DNA from: an uncultured Eubacteriales bacterium
GTDB taxonomy: Bacteria; Bacillota; Clostridia; Oscillospirales; Oscillospiraceae
Direction of reading: 5' to 3'
Assembly (NCBI GenBank): GCA_900321335.1
Contig: ONVR01000107.1
Location: 1 to 14,629, forward strand
DNA: 14,629 bases
Shown: piece by piece, positions 1-7,428 of the stretch
Position numbering within the stretch: position 1 is the first letter of the stretch
Layout: the number at the start of each line of letters is the position of its first letter
Made by a program: the position numbers and the translations under genes
Notes under the pieces: generated by a model
The model's input: only the letters and a program-made list of their open reading frames with translations
What the model was told of the DNA's origin: nothing
Databases searched by the model: none

Positions 1-360
1 CTCAGCGTGCTGCTGGTCTGGTTTGCGCTGCCTCGCTGGGGGATCGGCGGATATCTGTTTATGATCTGCTTTACGGAGGTGTTCAACTTCTCTCTGAGTC
101 TGTATAAGCTCAGGCGTCTTACCACGGTGCGCATGCCGCCGACGCTTCTTTTCCGGGCGCTTTTATGCGCCGCAGGGAGCGGCGCCGGAGCCGCGCTGCT
201 TCTGGGACCTGTCGGCATTGAAGCGGGCGCCGTTTTCCCGCTGATCCTGTCTCTGTCCGTCTGCCTCGGGCTCTACTGGGTGCTGCTGAGGATCACGGGA
301 TGCCTGGGCACAGGCCGCAAAATCTCCTTGCGGCCAAGAGCGGGGAATGATACAATATAG
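1..360 (+). CDS. Polysaccharide/lipid flippase, SpoVB/MurJ-like (3' end only)
   Basis: This is the C-terminal end, about 119 residues, of an integral membrane protein whose start lies before the window. Two to three hydrophobic segments are visible, near residues 1-20, 50-70 and 75-95, followed by a basic tail. The stretch GIGGYLFMICFTEVFNFSLS, followed by Leu/Arg-rich residues, resembles the closing helices of stage V sporulation protein B and related MOP-superfamily flippases, which move lipid-linked precursors across the membrane. The stop codon is at 358-360. The last codons overlap a promoter for the next operon. Because only the end is visible, the exact subfamily is uncertain; another multi-helix exporter is possible. 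Confidence 0.55.
   Translation, partial: LSVLLVWFALPRWGIGGYLFMICFTEVFNFSLSLYKLRRLTTVRMPPTLLFRALLCAAGSGAGAALLLGPVGIEAGAVFPLILSLSVCLGLYWVLLRITGCLGTGRKISLRPRAGNDTI
328..356 (+). promoter_or_regulatory. Sigma-A promoter for the hydrolase-glpK-sfsA operon
   Basis: TTGCGG (328-333) and TACAAT (351-356) are separated by 17 bp, and a TG at 348-349 gives an extended -10. The -10 lies within the last codons of the flippase gene, so the next operon starts about 30 nt downstream with its own promoter. The match is good at -10 and moderate at -35. Confidence 0.55.
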
Positions 361-395
361 GAAACGCAAAAGAGACAAGGCAAGGAGCTGATGGT

Positions 396-1340
396 ATGCG
401 CAAAGAAGAATTCTATCTGCCGTCCACCGACGGAAAAAACACCCTGCACTGCATCCGGTGGCTGCCGGAGGGAGAGCCCATCGCCGTTCTGCAGATCGTC
501 CACGGTATGGTGGAGCACATCGCCCGGTACGAAAACTTCGCTCAGGCCCTGTGTATGCGGGGCATGGCCGTGGTGGGCGACGACCACCTGGGACACGGTC
601 TCACCGCCGCCAGGGACGAGGATCTGGGTTACATCTGCCCGGAGCGCGAGAGCGACACCATGGTCGCGGACATTTACGAGGTCACCAAATACGTCAAAAC
701 CAGCTTTCCCGGGATCCCCAACTACATTCTGGGACACAGCATGGGTTCCTTCCTGACCCGCAAATACTTGACGCTCCACAGCGGCGACGTGGACAAGGCC
801 ATCATTATGGGCACCGGCTTTATGCCGGCTGCCATGGTCAGATTTGCTCTGGGCCTGACCAACACCGTAGGCAAGCTCAAAGGCGAGCGCCACCGGAGCC
901 GTCTGCTGACCGCCCTTGCCCTGGGCAGCTACAACAAGCGTTTTACCTTCCCGGACTCCCCCTCCGCCTGGCTGACAAAGGACCCGGAGATCGTCCGGAT
1001 CCACGACGCGGACAAGTACGCCACCTTCACCTTCACCGTCAACGCCTACCGGGCTTTGTTCTCCACGCTGGTGTATCTGGCCGAATGGACGAATTTCGAC
1101 AAGGTCCGCCGGGATCTGCCGGTGCTGATCGTCTCCGGTGCCGACGACCCCGTGGGGGATTTCGGCAAAGGTCCCACCGCCGTGTTTCAGGCGTATAAAG
1201 AGCGGGGCATGCAGGACGTGACTTTGAAGCTCTACGAAGGGGACCGGCACGAGATCACAAACGAACTGGACCGGGAGACGGTTTACGCCGACCTGTATGC
1301 CTGGCTGACAAAGGATACGGAGGTGAAGCCCGGTGCGTAA
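396..1340 (+). CDS. Alpha/beta hydrolase, monoacylglycerol lipase/lysophospholipase-like (serine aminopeptidase S33 fold)
   Basis: This is a 314-residue cytoplasmic serine hydrolase without a signal peptide. The nucleophile elbow is GHSMG (Ser115). The acid is probably Asp251 in the GADDPVG stretch, and the His is His285 in DRHEITNE, which matches the HxxxNE ending typical of monoacylglycerol lipases and lysophospholipases. An HG oxyanion motif sits at 36-37 (VHGM) and GHG at 66-68. The ATG at 396 is chosen because AAGGAG (382-387) lies 8 nt upstream; the ATG at 391 is in another frame. Its stop overlaps the GTG start of glycerol kinase by 8 bp, so translation is probably coupled. This suggests a role in releasing glycerol from acylglycerols. 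The true substrate cannot be read from sequence; other esters are possible. Confidence 0.85.
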   Translation: MRKEEFYLPSTDGKNTLHCIRWLPEGEPIAVLQIVHGMVEHIARYENFAQALCMRGMAVVGDDHLGHGLTAARDEDLGYICPERESDTMVADIYEVTKYVKTSFPGIPNYILGHSMGSFLTRKYLTLHSGDVDKAIIMGTGFMPAAMVRFALGLTNTVGKLKGERHRSRLLTALALGSYNKRFTFPDSPSAWLTKDPEIVRIHDADKYATFTFTVNAYRALFSTLVYLAEWTNFDKVRRDLPVLIVSGADDPVGDFGKGPTAVFQAYKERGMQDVTLKLYEGDRHEITNELDRETVYADLYAWLTKDTEVKPGA

Positions 1341-2814
1341 GTATATCATGGCCTTAGACAGCGGCACCACCAGCAACCGCTGCATTCTCTTCGATGCTAA
1401 GGGAGAGATCTGCTCCATGGCGCAAAAGGAGTTTACCCAGCACTTTCCAAAGCCCGGCTGGGTAGAGCACGACACCAAGGAGATCTTCGCCACGCTGCTG
1501 GGTGTGGCACGGGAGGCCATGGCCCGCATCGGCGCCTCCGGCGCCGACATTGCCGCCATCGGCATCACCAACCAGCGGGAGACCACCGTCGTGTGGGACA
1601 GGCACACGGGAGAACCCGTGGCCCCTGCCATCGTCTGGCAGTGCCGCCGGACGGCGGAACGCTGCAGCGCCATCGAAAAAACGCCCCTGGCCAAAACCAT
1701 CACGGAGAAAACGGGACTTGTCATCGACGCCTACTTCTCCGCCACCAAGATCCAGTGGCTTCTGGACAATGTCCCCGGCGTCCGGGCGCGGGCCCAGGCA
1801 GGAGACCTGCTCTTCGGCACCATCGACACCTGGATCATATGGAACCTGACGGGAGGCAAGGTCCACGCCACGGACTACACCAATGCCGCCCGGACCATGC
1901 TGTACAACATCTACGATCTGTGCTGGGACGAGGATCTGATCGCCAGCTTTGACATTCCCCGGAGCCTGCTGCCCCAGGTCTGCCCCTCCAGCCATCTGTT
2001 CGGCGTGACGGATCCGGAGCTGTTGGGAGGCAAGATCCCCATCGCCGGAGTGGCCGGCGACCAGCAGGCGGCTCTGTTCGGCCAGACCTGCTTTGAGCCC
2101 GGAGACGCGAAAAACACCTACGGCACGGGCTGCTTTCTGCTGATGAACACGGGCACCGTCCCCGTGATCTCCCGAAACGGGCTGGTGACCACGATCGCAT
2201 GGGGCCTGGACGGGCAGGTCAATTACGCGCTGGAGGGCTCCGTCTTCGTGGCTGGAGCTGCCATCCAGTGGCTCCGGGACGAAATGGGCCTCATCGCCAA
2301 CGCCGCCCAGTCCCAGGAATTTGCCGAGAAGGTCGACGATACCAACGGCTGCTTCTTTGTCCCCGCTTTTACCGGTCTGGGCGCCCCCTACTGGAATCAG
2401 GAGGCCCGGGGCATCATCACGGGTCTGACCCGTGGCGTGAACAAGTACCATCTGGTCCGGGCCGCGCTGGAATCTCTGGCCTATCAGACGGACGACGTGC
2501 TCCGAGCCATGCAGAGCGACGCGGCCATGGAGCTGAAGACCCTCAAGATCGACGGCGGCGCCAGCGCAAACGATTTTCTGGCCCAGTTCCAGTCTGATAT
2601 CTCCCACGTGCCTGTGGATCGTCCGCGATGCGTGGAGACCACGGCGCTGGGTGCCTCCTATCTGGCGGGACTGGCGGTTGGCTTCTGGAAGAATACGGAT
2701 GAGATCCGGCGCAACCGGATCTCGGACCGGCTGTTCGCCCCGTCCATGGAGGAGGGCCGCCGGGAGGATCTGCTCCAGGCGTGGCACCGGGCCGTTTCTC
2801 AGTGTCAGAGCTGA
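1333..2814 (+). CDS. glpK: Glycerol kinase
   Basis: This 493-residue FGGY-family kinase makes sn-glycerol 3-phosphate from glycerol and ATP; its length is normal. The N-terminal phosphate loop DSGTTSNR is at 9-16. Glycerol-binding residues Arg82, Glu83 (NQRET), Trp102 and Tyr134 are present, as is the catalytic Asp243 in AGDQQAALFGQ. The FGGY signature is near 407-422 (DGGASANDFLAQFQSD). The start is GTG at 1333, preceded by GGAGGTG (1319-1325); the ATG at 1348 is an internal Met. It overlaps the hydrolase by 8 bp and is followed 4 nt later by sfsA. At the loop where many Firmicutes GlpK proteins carry the His phosphorylated by HPr (the YHFYG motif), this protein has PELLG with Glu229, so that PTS control is probably missing. 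No GlpF or GlpD is next to it. Confidence 0.97.
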   Translation: MRKYIMALDSGTTSNRCILFDAKGEICSMAQKEFTQHFPKPGWVEHDTKEIFATLLGVAREAMARIGASGADIAAIGITNQRETTVVWDRHTGEPVAPAIVWQCRRTAERCSAIEKTPLAKTITEKTGLVIDAYFSATKIQWLLDNVPGVRARAQAGDLLFGTIDTWIIWNLTGGKVHATDYTNAARTMLYNIYDLCWDEDLIASFDIPRSLLPQVCPSSHLFGVTDPELLGGKIPIAGVAGDQQAALFGQTCFEPGDAKNTYGTGCFLLMNTGTVPVISRNGLVTTIAWGLDGQVNYALEGSVFVAGAAIQWLRDEMGLIANAAQSQEFAEKVDDTNGCFFVPAFTGLGAPYWNQEARGIITGLTRGVNKYHLVRAALESLAYQTDDVLRAMQSDAAMELKTLKIDGGASANDFLAQFQSDISHVPVDRPRCVETTALGASYLAGLAVGFWKNTDEIRRNRISDRLFAPSMEEGRREDLLQAWHRAVSQCQS

Positions 2815-2818
2815 CGCC

Positions 2819-3493
2819 ATGCGCTATCGTGCGATTACCCGGGGCATCTTCCGGTCCCGGCCCAACCGCTTTATCGCCCTGGTGGATGTGGACGGTCGGG
2901 AAACGGTGTGCCACGTAAAGAACACAGGCCGGTGCCGGGAGCTGCTGGTTCCCGGGGCGACGGTAATTCTGGAAAAGGCCGCCAATCCCAACCGGAAAAC
3001 CGCCTGGGATCTGATCAGCGTATATAAAGGCGAAACGCTCATCAACATGGACAGCCAGAGCCCCAACCGGATCGCCGGGGAATACCTGCCTCATCTCTTT
3101 CCCGATGCTGTCCGTATCCGGCCGGAGATGCCATACGGTGCCTCCCGTTTCGACTTCTATATCGAGGTGCCGGGACGCCGGATCTTTCTGGAGGTCAAGG
3201 GCGTGACCCTGGAAAACGGCGGCGTAGCCATGTTTCCCGATGCGCCCACGCAGAGGGGCGTCAAGCACCTGGATGAGCTGGTGCGGGCCACAGAGGAGGG
3301 CTACGAGGCCTGTGTGCTCTTTGTGGTGCAGATGAAGGGCATCCGCGTTCTGCGTCCCAACGACGTCACCCATCCGGCTTTCGGGCAGGCCCTGCGCCGG
3401 GCCAAAAGCGCCGGGGTGAAGATCCTGGCGGTGGACTGCATCGTCACCGAGGACACGGTAACGGCAGACACGCCCGTAGCCGTGGAGCTGTAG
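2819..3493 (+). CDS. sfsA: SfsA family protein (sugar fermentation stimulation protein homologue, nuclease-like fold)
   Basis: This is a 224-residue protein of the usual SfsA length. An N-terminal OB-like part carries the conserved CHVKNTGRCRELL stretch (31-43). It is followed by a nuclease-like core with SRFDF (Asp112), FLEVKG (Glu125, Lys127) and MFPDAPTQRGVKH (138-150), a pattern resembling PD-(D/E)XK nucleases. The family was named for effects on maltose fermentation in E. coli, and its molecular role is not settled. The ATG at 2819 is chosen because homology begins there (RYRAITRG); an open frame runs 168 nt further upstream inside glpK but has no family similarity. No clear Shine-Dalgarno is seen before the ATG, so translation probably depends on coupling with glpK, whose stop is 4 nt upstream. 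It is the last gene of the operon. Confidence 0.93.
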   Translation: MRYRAITRGIFRSRPNRFIALVDVDGRETVCHVKNTGRCRELLVPGATVILEKAANPNRKTAWDLISVYKGETLINMDSQSPNRIAGEYLPHLFPDAVRIRPEMPYGASRFDFYIEVPGRRIFLEVKGVTLENGGVAMFPDAPTQRGVKHLDELVRATEEGYEACVLFVVQMKGIRVLRPNDVTHPAFGQALRRAKSAGVKILAVDCIVTEDTVTADTPVAVEL

Positions 3494-3506
3494 ACAGGCA
3501 AAGAAT

Positions 3507-3536
3507 GATCCCGCTTCCTGTGCAGGAAGCGGGATC
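3507..3536. terminator. Bidirectional terminator between convergent sfsA and the threonine/serine exporter
   Basis: A perfect 14-bp inverted repeat has left arm GATCCCGCTTCCTG at 3507-3520 and right arm 3523-3536, with only TG at the centre (the real loop must open by a few pairs). It lies between two genes that face each other. The plus-strand tail (TTCGCGTC) is not T-rich, and the minus-strand tail (ATTCTTTG) is a little better. Confidence 0.75.
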
Positions 3537-3543
3537 TTCGCGT

Positions 3544-4770
3544 CTATCGTCTCTTTTTCATCTTTCCGATGATCTTTGTGAGGACGATGGTCAGAATAGA
3601 GGAGGCAACCACGCCCATGGCGATGGCCACGGATTCCTGAACCGTCAAGGTGCCGTAGGCCACAGCCTCGCGGCCGGCGCTCTGGACCAGGGCGGCCATC
3701 GTGTAATACAAGGCGTTTCCCGGCAGCAGCACCACCAGTCCCGGCAGGAGAAACACCGTGGTGGGGGCCTTGATGATCCGGGCCATGCTCTCGGCAACCA
3801 GACCGCAGACGATGGCAGGGATGACAAAGCACAGAAACATATTGTCCGTAAAAAAAGTGCAGCACTCGTAGATCACTGCCGTCAGGGCGCCGCAGGCCAG
3901 CACCGGTACCATCCGTTTCATCTTGACGGAAAACAGCAGGGAAAACCCCAGGGTGCCGAAAATGCCGGAGACGGTCTGCACCTCCGCGGAGGCGGTCAGC
4001 CCGCTGGCGGGAACGTGAAAGAGCATCAGCGCGACGGCAAACCCCAGGGCGATGGCCAGGGCCGTGAGCACCGCCTCCACCACCCGCATACAGCCGGTCA
4101 TGGTGTCCCCCAGCAGCATATCCCGCAGGCCGTTTATGAGCACCAGTCCGGGGATCTGGAGCATGATATCGCCGATCATGACCTTGTCCGGATTGGGCGC
4201 CAGGCCAATCCGTCCGGCCAGGCAGGCCAGGATCCCCATTGCCGCGGCGGTGACCGCCGTGTAGATCAGCCGGTTGGGAAGCTGGGCCCGCAGGTGCCGG
4301 TCACACAGCCACAGCAGCACAGCAATGAGCATGCTGACCAGACAGTCCCCGGCACGGCCGCCGAAAAACACGCAAAAGCCCCCTGCCGCGAAGACGTAGC
4401 CCATGGCCTTGAGCAGCACCGGCAGGACCCCGCTCCGGCCTCCAAGCCGCGCAAACGCCCGGCGGGCCCGGTCCAGAGGCGGCTTTTCCCCGCACAGCCG
4501 CCGGGACAGGCTGTTGAGATCCTCCAGCCGGTCCAGATCGGTGGTATAGGACGTGACCCGGCGGCTCTGGGTATAGGTCTGCTCCCCCGCCTGTACCGTG
4601 GCAAGCACCATGGAGTTGATGGAGAACACGTCCACCCGGTCTGCGCCGTAGGCCCCGCCGATGAGAGAGATGGTCTGCTCCACCCGGTGCACGTCCGCGC
4701 CGCATTCCAGCATAGCCTCCCCCATATCCATGGACAGGGACAGAGCCTGCTCCGTTACGTTTTCCGTCAT
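3544..4770 (-). CDS. Threonine/serine exporter, ThrE family, both halves in one chain
   Basis: This 408-residue membrane protein has the full ThrE layout. A cytoplasmic N-terminal part (1-115) carries the conserved ECGADVHRVEQTI motif (22-34) and VDVFSINS (46-53). It is followed by about five membrane helices with the signature IGDIMLQIPGLVLINGLRD (199-217) and GDTMTG (221-226). A second set of about five helices ends with PTTVFLLPGLVVLLPGNALYY, whose two PG motifs mark the ThrE_2 half. Many Firmicutes encode these halves as two genes (YjjP/YjjB type); here they are fused. The likely role is proton-driven efflux of threonine and serine. The start at 4770 has a modest ribosome site, AAGAAGGG (complement of 4782-4789). 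It has its own near-consensus promoter. The substrate is inferred from family only. Confidence 0.88.
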   Translation of the reverse strand: MTENVTEQALSLSMDMGEAMLECGADVHRVEQTISLIGGAYGADRVDVFSINSMVLATVQAGEQTYTQSRRVTSYTTDLDRLEDLNSLSRRLCGEKPPLDRARRAFARLGGRSGVLPVLLKAMGYVFAAGGFCVFFGGRAGDCLVSMLIAVLLWLCDRHLRAQLPNRLIYTAVTAAAMGILACLAGRIGLAPNPDKVMIGDIMLQIPGLVLINGLRDMLLGDTMTGCMRVVEAVLTALAIALGFAVALMLFHVPASGLTASAEVQTVSGIFGTLGFSLLFSVKMKRMVPVLACGALTAVIYECCTFFTDNMFLCFVIPAIVCGLVAESMARIIKAPTTVFLLPGLVVLLPGNALYYTMAALVQSAGREAVAYGTLTVQESVAIAMGVVASSILTIVLTKIIGKMKKRR

Positions 4771-4821
4771 ACCGTCACGTACCCTTCTTCATCGTAAGCG
4801 TTTCGCCCGAAGGCGCAGTCC

Positions 4822-4850
4822 ATCATACACTACGGCGTGGGAATTGTCAA
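4822..4850 (-). promoter_or_regulatory. Near-consensus sigma-A promoter for the ThrE-type exporter
   Basis: On the minus strand, TTGACA (complement of 4845-4850) is followed after 17 bp by TATGAT (complement of 4822-4827). The -35 overlaps the stop codon of the upstream permease (4847-4849). The predicted leader is about 45 nt. Confidence 0.8.
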
Positions 4851-6112
4851 CGCCACAGAAGCCACACCATGCCGTATCCCGTTGCAACCGCGGCCAGGGT
4901 AAAGGGCACGCCGATGCGCAGATAGTCCCCGCTCCTGACCCGGTAGCCCCGCTTTTCCAGCAGACCCAGAGCCGTGATGTTGGCCGAGGCGCCGATGGGC
5001 GTCAGGTTTCCCCCCAGGGTGGCGCCGATGAGCAGGCCGTAATACAGGATATAGGGCGTCACCCCCATGGCGGCGGCCGCCGCCGTCATGACCGGGAGCA
5101 TGGTGGCCACGTAGGGAATGTTATCCACGAATGCGGAGGCCAGCACGGAAAACCAGACGATGAGCGTATAACAGGAAAACAGGCTTCCGCCCGCCAAGGC
5201 GAGAAACGTGCGGGACAGGGCGTCGATGACCCCCGTGTACGTCAGGCCGCCGATGACCACCAGCAGCGACAGCAGCAGAAGCAGCGTGGACCAGTCCACC
5301 TCCCGGATGGCCCTTGCCGCCCCGGCCCGGTTGCCCCGCAAAAGCTCCCGCAGCAGTCCCAGGACAAACAGGTCCAGGCAGATCCAGCCGTTGGCGTTTT
5401 CCGGTTTTTCCGGCAGAAAAGACACGGCGATGAGCAGGATCACCATGGCACACAGCAGTACCGTGGGAAAATAGTCTGTGACCGGTGTGAGCCGGGAGGC
5501 GTTCACCGGGCTCCGTTCCCGCCGGAACAAAAGCAGCAGCATGCCCATGGCGGCCAGGCATCCCGCCTGGACGACCCAGAAGATCCCCAGGCGTCCCCGA
5601 AACCAGAAAAAATCGAGGAAATCCATTCCCGCCTCGCTGCCCATAAGGATCGACGTGGTATCTCCCACCAGGGTCGCCGCCCCCTGAAGATTGGAGGAGA
5701 CGGCAATGGCGATGAGCATGGGCACGGGGTTGATCCGCTGCTTCTCCGCCACGGCGATGGCCACGGGGGCGATCATCAGCACCGTGGCCACGTTGTCCAC
5801 CAGGGCCGAGACGAGGCTTGCCAGCAGGGACAGGGCCAGGATCGCCCAGCGCACATCCGGCACGAGCCGGGTGATCCGGTCGGCCATGCGGGCCGGCATG
5901 CCCGTAGCGGAAAACAGGCTGACCACGCCCATGGTGCCGCCGATCATCAGCAGCACGTTCCACTGGATGCTTGCCAAGGCCCGGTCCGGCGGGATCAGCT
6001 TCAGCAGGAGAAAAGCCAGCGCCCCGGCGCAGGCCGTCAAAGGCCGAAACCGGGGCAGGGCGATCATCAGGCAGTAGGTCAGCGCAAAAACCACAAGAGC
6101 CTTGAGCATCAT
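4847..6112 (-). CDS. ArsB/NhaD/SLC13-type ion transporter (permease)
   Basis: This is a 421-residue polytopic membrane protein of the ion transporter superfamily. It shows the internal duplication typical of that group: SALVDNVATVLMIAP around 102-116 and ASAFVDNIPYVATMLPV around 325-341, each with an Asp-Asn pair in a re-entrant region. These are followed by SSNLQGAATLVGDTTS and the matching GATLGGNLTPIGASANI near 363-379. Such proteins export arsenite or exchange Na+/H+, or import di- and tricarboxylates; the sequence does not decide which. No arsR, arsA or arsC is adjacent, so arsenite is not favoured. The start at 6112 is preferred over a Met at 6133 because GGAGGTG lies 7-13 nt upstream of it, inside the longer frame. 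A TATACT-like -10 (complement of 6146-6151) has no good -35. Confidence 0.85.
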   Translation of the reverse strand: MMLKALVVFALTYCLMIALPRFRPLTACAGALAFLLLKLIPPDRALASIQWNVLLMIGGTMGVVSLFSATGMPARMADRITRLVPDVRWAILALSLLASLVSALVDNVATVLMIAPVAIAVAEKQRINPVPMLIAIAVSSNLQGAATLVGDTTSILMGSEAGMDFLDFFWFRGRLGIFWVVQAGCLAAMGMLLLLFRRERSPVNASRLTPVTDYFPTVLLCAMVILLIAVSFLPEKPENANGWICLDLFVLGLLRELLRGNRAGAARAIREVDWSTLLLLLSLLVVIGGLTYTGVIDALSRTFLALAGGSLFSCYTLIVWFSVLASAFVDNIPYVATMLPVMTAAAAAMGVTPYILYYGLLIGATLGGNLTPIGASANITALGLLEKRGYRVRSGDYLRIGVPFTLAAVATGYGMVWLLWR

Positions 6113-6166
6113 ATCAGTACACCTCCATCCCATCGGGTATGGACAAGTATATGAGATGGCGGCGCA

Positions 6167-6202
6167 AAATATGCCCGGACGCTTCGGCGTCCGGGCATAT
6201 TT
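6167..6202 (-). terminator. Strong Rho-independent terminator after queH
   Basis: A perfect 16-bp stem (6167-6182 with 6187-6202) is closed by a four-base loop, TTCG on the plus strand and CGAA on the minus strand. In the minus direction the stem ends in ATATTTT, giving a short U-tract. It lies 12 nt after the queH stop and separates queH from the permease downstream. Confidence 0.88.
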
Positions 6203-6214
6203 CTCCTGTTTGTA

Positions 6215-6826
6215 TCACTCCGGCGCGTTGGTGCTGAACTCGCAGCCGCAGTAGGTCTGCCGGTACAGGGCATACTGCGCCGACAGGGCTGTGGTCCGGT
6301 CAAAGCCTCCCCGCTTTTTGAAATCCGCATGCAGAAAGGCGATCCCCTCCCGCTCCCCGATCTCCGCTCCCAGCCGGTTGAGCAGCCGGGAATCCTTGTG
6401 GGGGCTCACGGACAGGGTGGTGGTAAAATAAGCAAAGCCGTGCTCCCTTGCGTACCGGGCAGCACAGGTCAGGCGCAGACGGAAGCAGCGCTCACACCGT
6501 GCGCCCCCCTCCCGGACCTGCTCCATGCCCCGGGCGATCTGCAGAAATTCGCCGTGATCGTAAGGGAGGCTCACCAGTTCCACCGGGTTTTCAAAGGGCA
6601 TGGCGGCGATGAGCCGACGCTGCTCCGACAGGCGCTTTTCAAATTCCGCCCGGGGGTAGATATTGGGATTGTAGTACAGCACCGTCAGGTCAAAATACGG
6701 GCTCAGCCGCTCCAGAACGGAGCTGCTGCAGGGGCCGCAGCAGCTGTGCAGCAGCAGGCGGGGCGTGCCCGTCAGCGTTTTCAGTTCCCGCTCCATAAGC
6801 AGGTTGTAATTGGGATCTCTGTCCAT
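6215..6826 (-). CDS. queH: Epoxyqueuosine reductase QueH
   Basis: This 203-residue protein matches the QueH (DUF208) family, which reduces epoxyqueuosine to queuosine in tRNA, the last step of Q34 synthesis. It is unrelated to QueG. Visible family features are the N-terminal LLLHSCCGPCSS with Cys29, Cys30 and Cys33; YYNPNIYP (51-58); CERC (111-114); FTTTLSVSPHKD (134-145); and the C-terminal YRQTYCGCEFS with Cys193 and Cys195. These cysteines include the iron-sulfur ligands. The start at 6826 is chosen because GGGAGGGAG lies just upstream and the family similarity begins shortly after; the open frame continues 195 nt upstream without similarity. No other queuosine synthesis genes are nearby, so the precursor may come from salvage or from genes elsewhere. 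Confidence 0.95.
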   Translation of the reverse strand: MDRDPNYNLLMERELKTLTGTPRLLLHSCCGPCSSSVLERLSPYFDLTVLYYNPNIYPRAEFEKRLSEQRRLIAAMPFENPVELVSLPYDHGEFLQIARGMEQVREGGARCERCFRLRLTCAARYAREHGFAYFTTTLSVSPHKDSRLLNRLGAEIGEREGIAFLHADFKKRGGFDRTTALSAQYALYRQTYCGCEFSTNAPE

Positions 6827-6852
6827 GGCATGCTCCCTCCCCTCAAATGGCA

Positions 6853-6882
6853 AGCGGCGCTCATTTGCATGAACGCCGCGCT
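6853..6882 (-). terminator. Imperfect hairpin between the P-loop gene and queH (possible attenuator)
   Basis: AGCGGCG (6853-6859) can pair with CGCCGC and following bases (6874-6882), with a TCAT/ATGA inner stem. On the minus strand it is followed only by a weak T-rich stretch (TTGCCATTTG), so it may be an inefficient terminator letting some transcripts continue into queH. Confidence 0.35.
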
Positions 6883-6903
6883 GTCTTTTCTTTCCGCTTT
6901 GGA

Positions 6904-7314
6904 TTACAGATACGCCTTGATGGTCTCGCTGGCCAGCGCGATATCGCCGCTGACGGTCATGGTGAAGTTCACGCCTTCCCGCTCGCCAAAAGCGGCACAC
7001 CACCGGACGAAATCGTCGCAAGCCTCTCCCAGCGTGCCGTTGGTGATCTTCAGCAGGTTGTCGATATAGACCTCGTTGATATCGTAATTGCCCGCGTGCA
7101 GGCCGGAGATCAGGCCCTTGAGATAATCGAAATTGTGGCTGCCGTATGCCGCCGCGTCAACCAGTCTTACTGTGTACGGAATATCATAAGTCATTTTCGC
7201 ACCGTTCTCGATGCAGACAACGACGCCCGTTGCCTCAGACGCGCTTTTGTGTATCAAATCGACCAGCTGCTTCGTTTTACCGGTCCCCTTTACGCCCATG
7301 ATTACTTTAACCAT
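6904..7314 (-). CDS. Small conserved P-loop ATP-binding protein of unknown function
   Basis: This 136-residue protein begins with a beta strand and a Walker A loop, GVKGTGKT, at 7-14. There is no obvious Walker B with a catalytic acid pair; the VYIDNL stretch (about 92-97) is a candidate for the second strand. No membrane segment or signal is seen. From memory, similar short proteins occur in many Clostridia and are usually left as hypothetical or loosely labelled ATP-binding. It is a single-domain, minimal P-loop NTPase fold, far shorter than PilT or AAA+ proteins. The ATG at 7314 has AAAGGGGTG upstream and its own promoter. It sits between dacF and queH, and nothing around it suggests a clear partner. 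I do not assign a function. Confidence 0.8.
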   Translation of the reverse strand: MVKVIMGVKGTGKTKQLVDLIHKSASEATGVVVCIENGAKMTYDIPYTVRLVDAAAYGSHNFDYLKGLISGLHAGNYDINEVYIDNLLKITNGTLGEACDDFVRWCAAFGEREGVNFTMTVSGDIALASETIKAYL

Positions 7315-7341
7315 AGTGAAACACCCCTTTCGGTTTTTTCT

Positions 7342-7370
7342 ATCTTACCATACAAGCAGGTGAATTTCAA
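7342..7370 (-). promoter_or_regulatory. Sigma-A promoter for the P-loop protein gene
   Basis: On the minus strand, TTGAAA (complement of 7365-7370) lies 17 bp before TAAGAT (complement of 7342-7347). TATGG stands directly before the -10, a TRTGn extended -10 as in many Gram-positive promoters. Confidence 0.65.
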
Positions 7371-7413
7371 CTGCAAAAATATATAATTTCGCAGGACGGA
7401 TTTTGGCGGAAAT

Positions 7414-7428
7414 GGGGCCCTCAGCCCC
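7414..7428 (-). terminator. Weak GC hairpin overlapping the dacF stop
   Basis: GGGGC (7414-7418) pairs with GCCCC (7424-7428) around a 5-nt loop, followed on the minus strand by ATTTCC. The stem is short and it overlaps the stop codon, so it is only a tentative end signal. An AT-rich imperfect hairpin at 7371-7394 may contribute. Confidence 0.25.

Noticed and set aside
273..1724. 483-codon minus-strand open frame over the hydrolase and glpK
   Set aside because: Runs across two well-supported plus-strand genes, has no known motifs and a low-complexity composition.
1354..2820. 488-codon open frame on the minus strand opposite glpK
   Set aside because: glpK has all family motifs on the plus strand; the reverse frame is the low-stop shadow usual for GC-rich codons and shows no recognisable protein.
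4847..6112. Arsenic resistance operon
   Set aside because: The permease resembles ArsB in fold, but no arsR, arsA or arsC is adjacent and the phosphatase at 9406 is of the tyrosine type.
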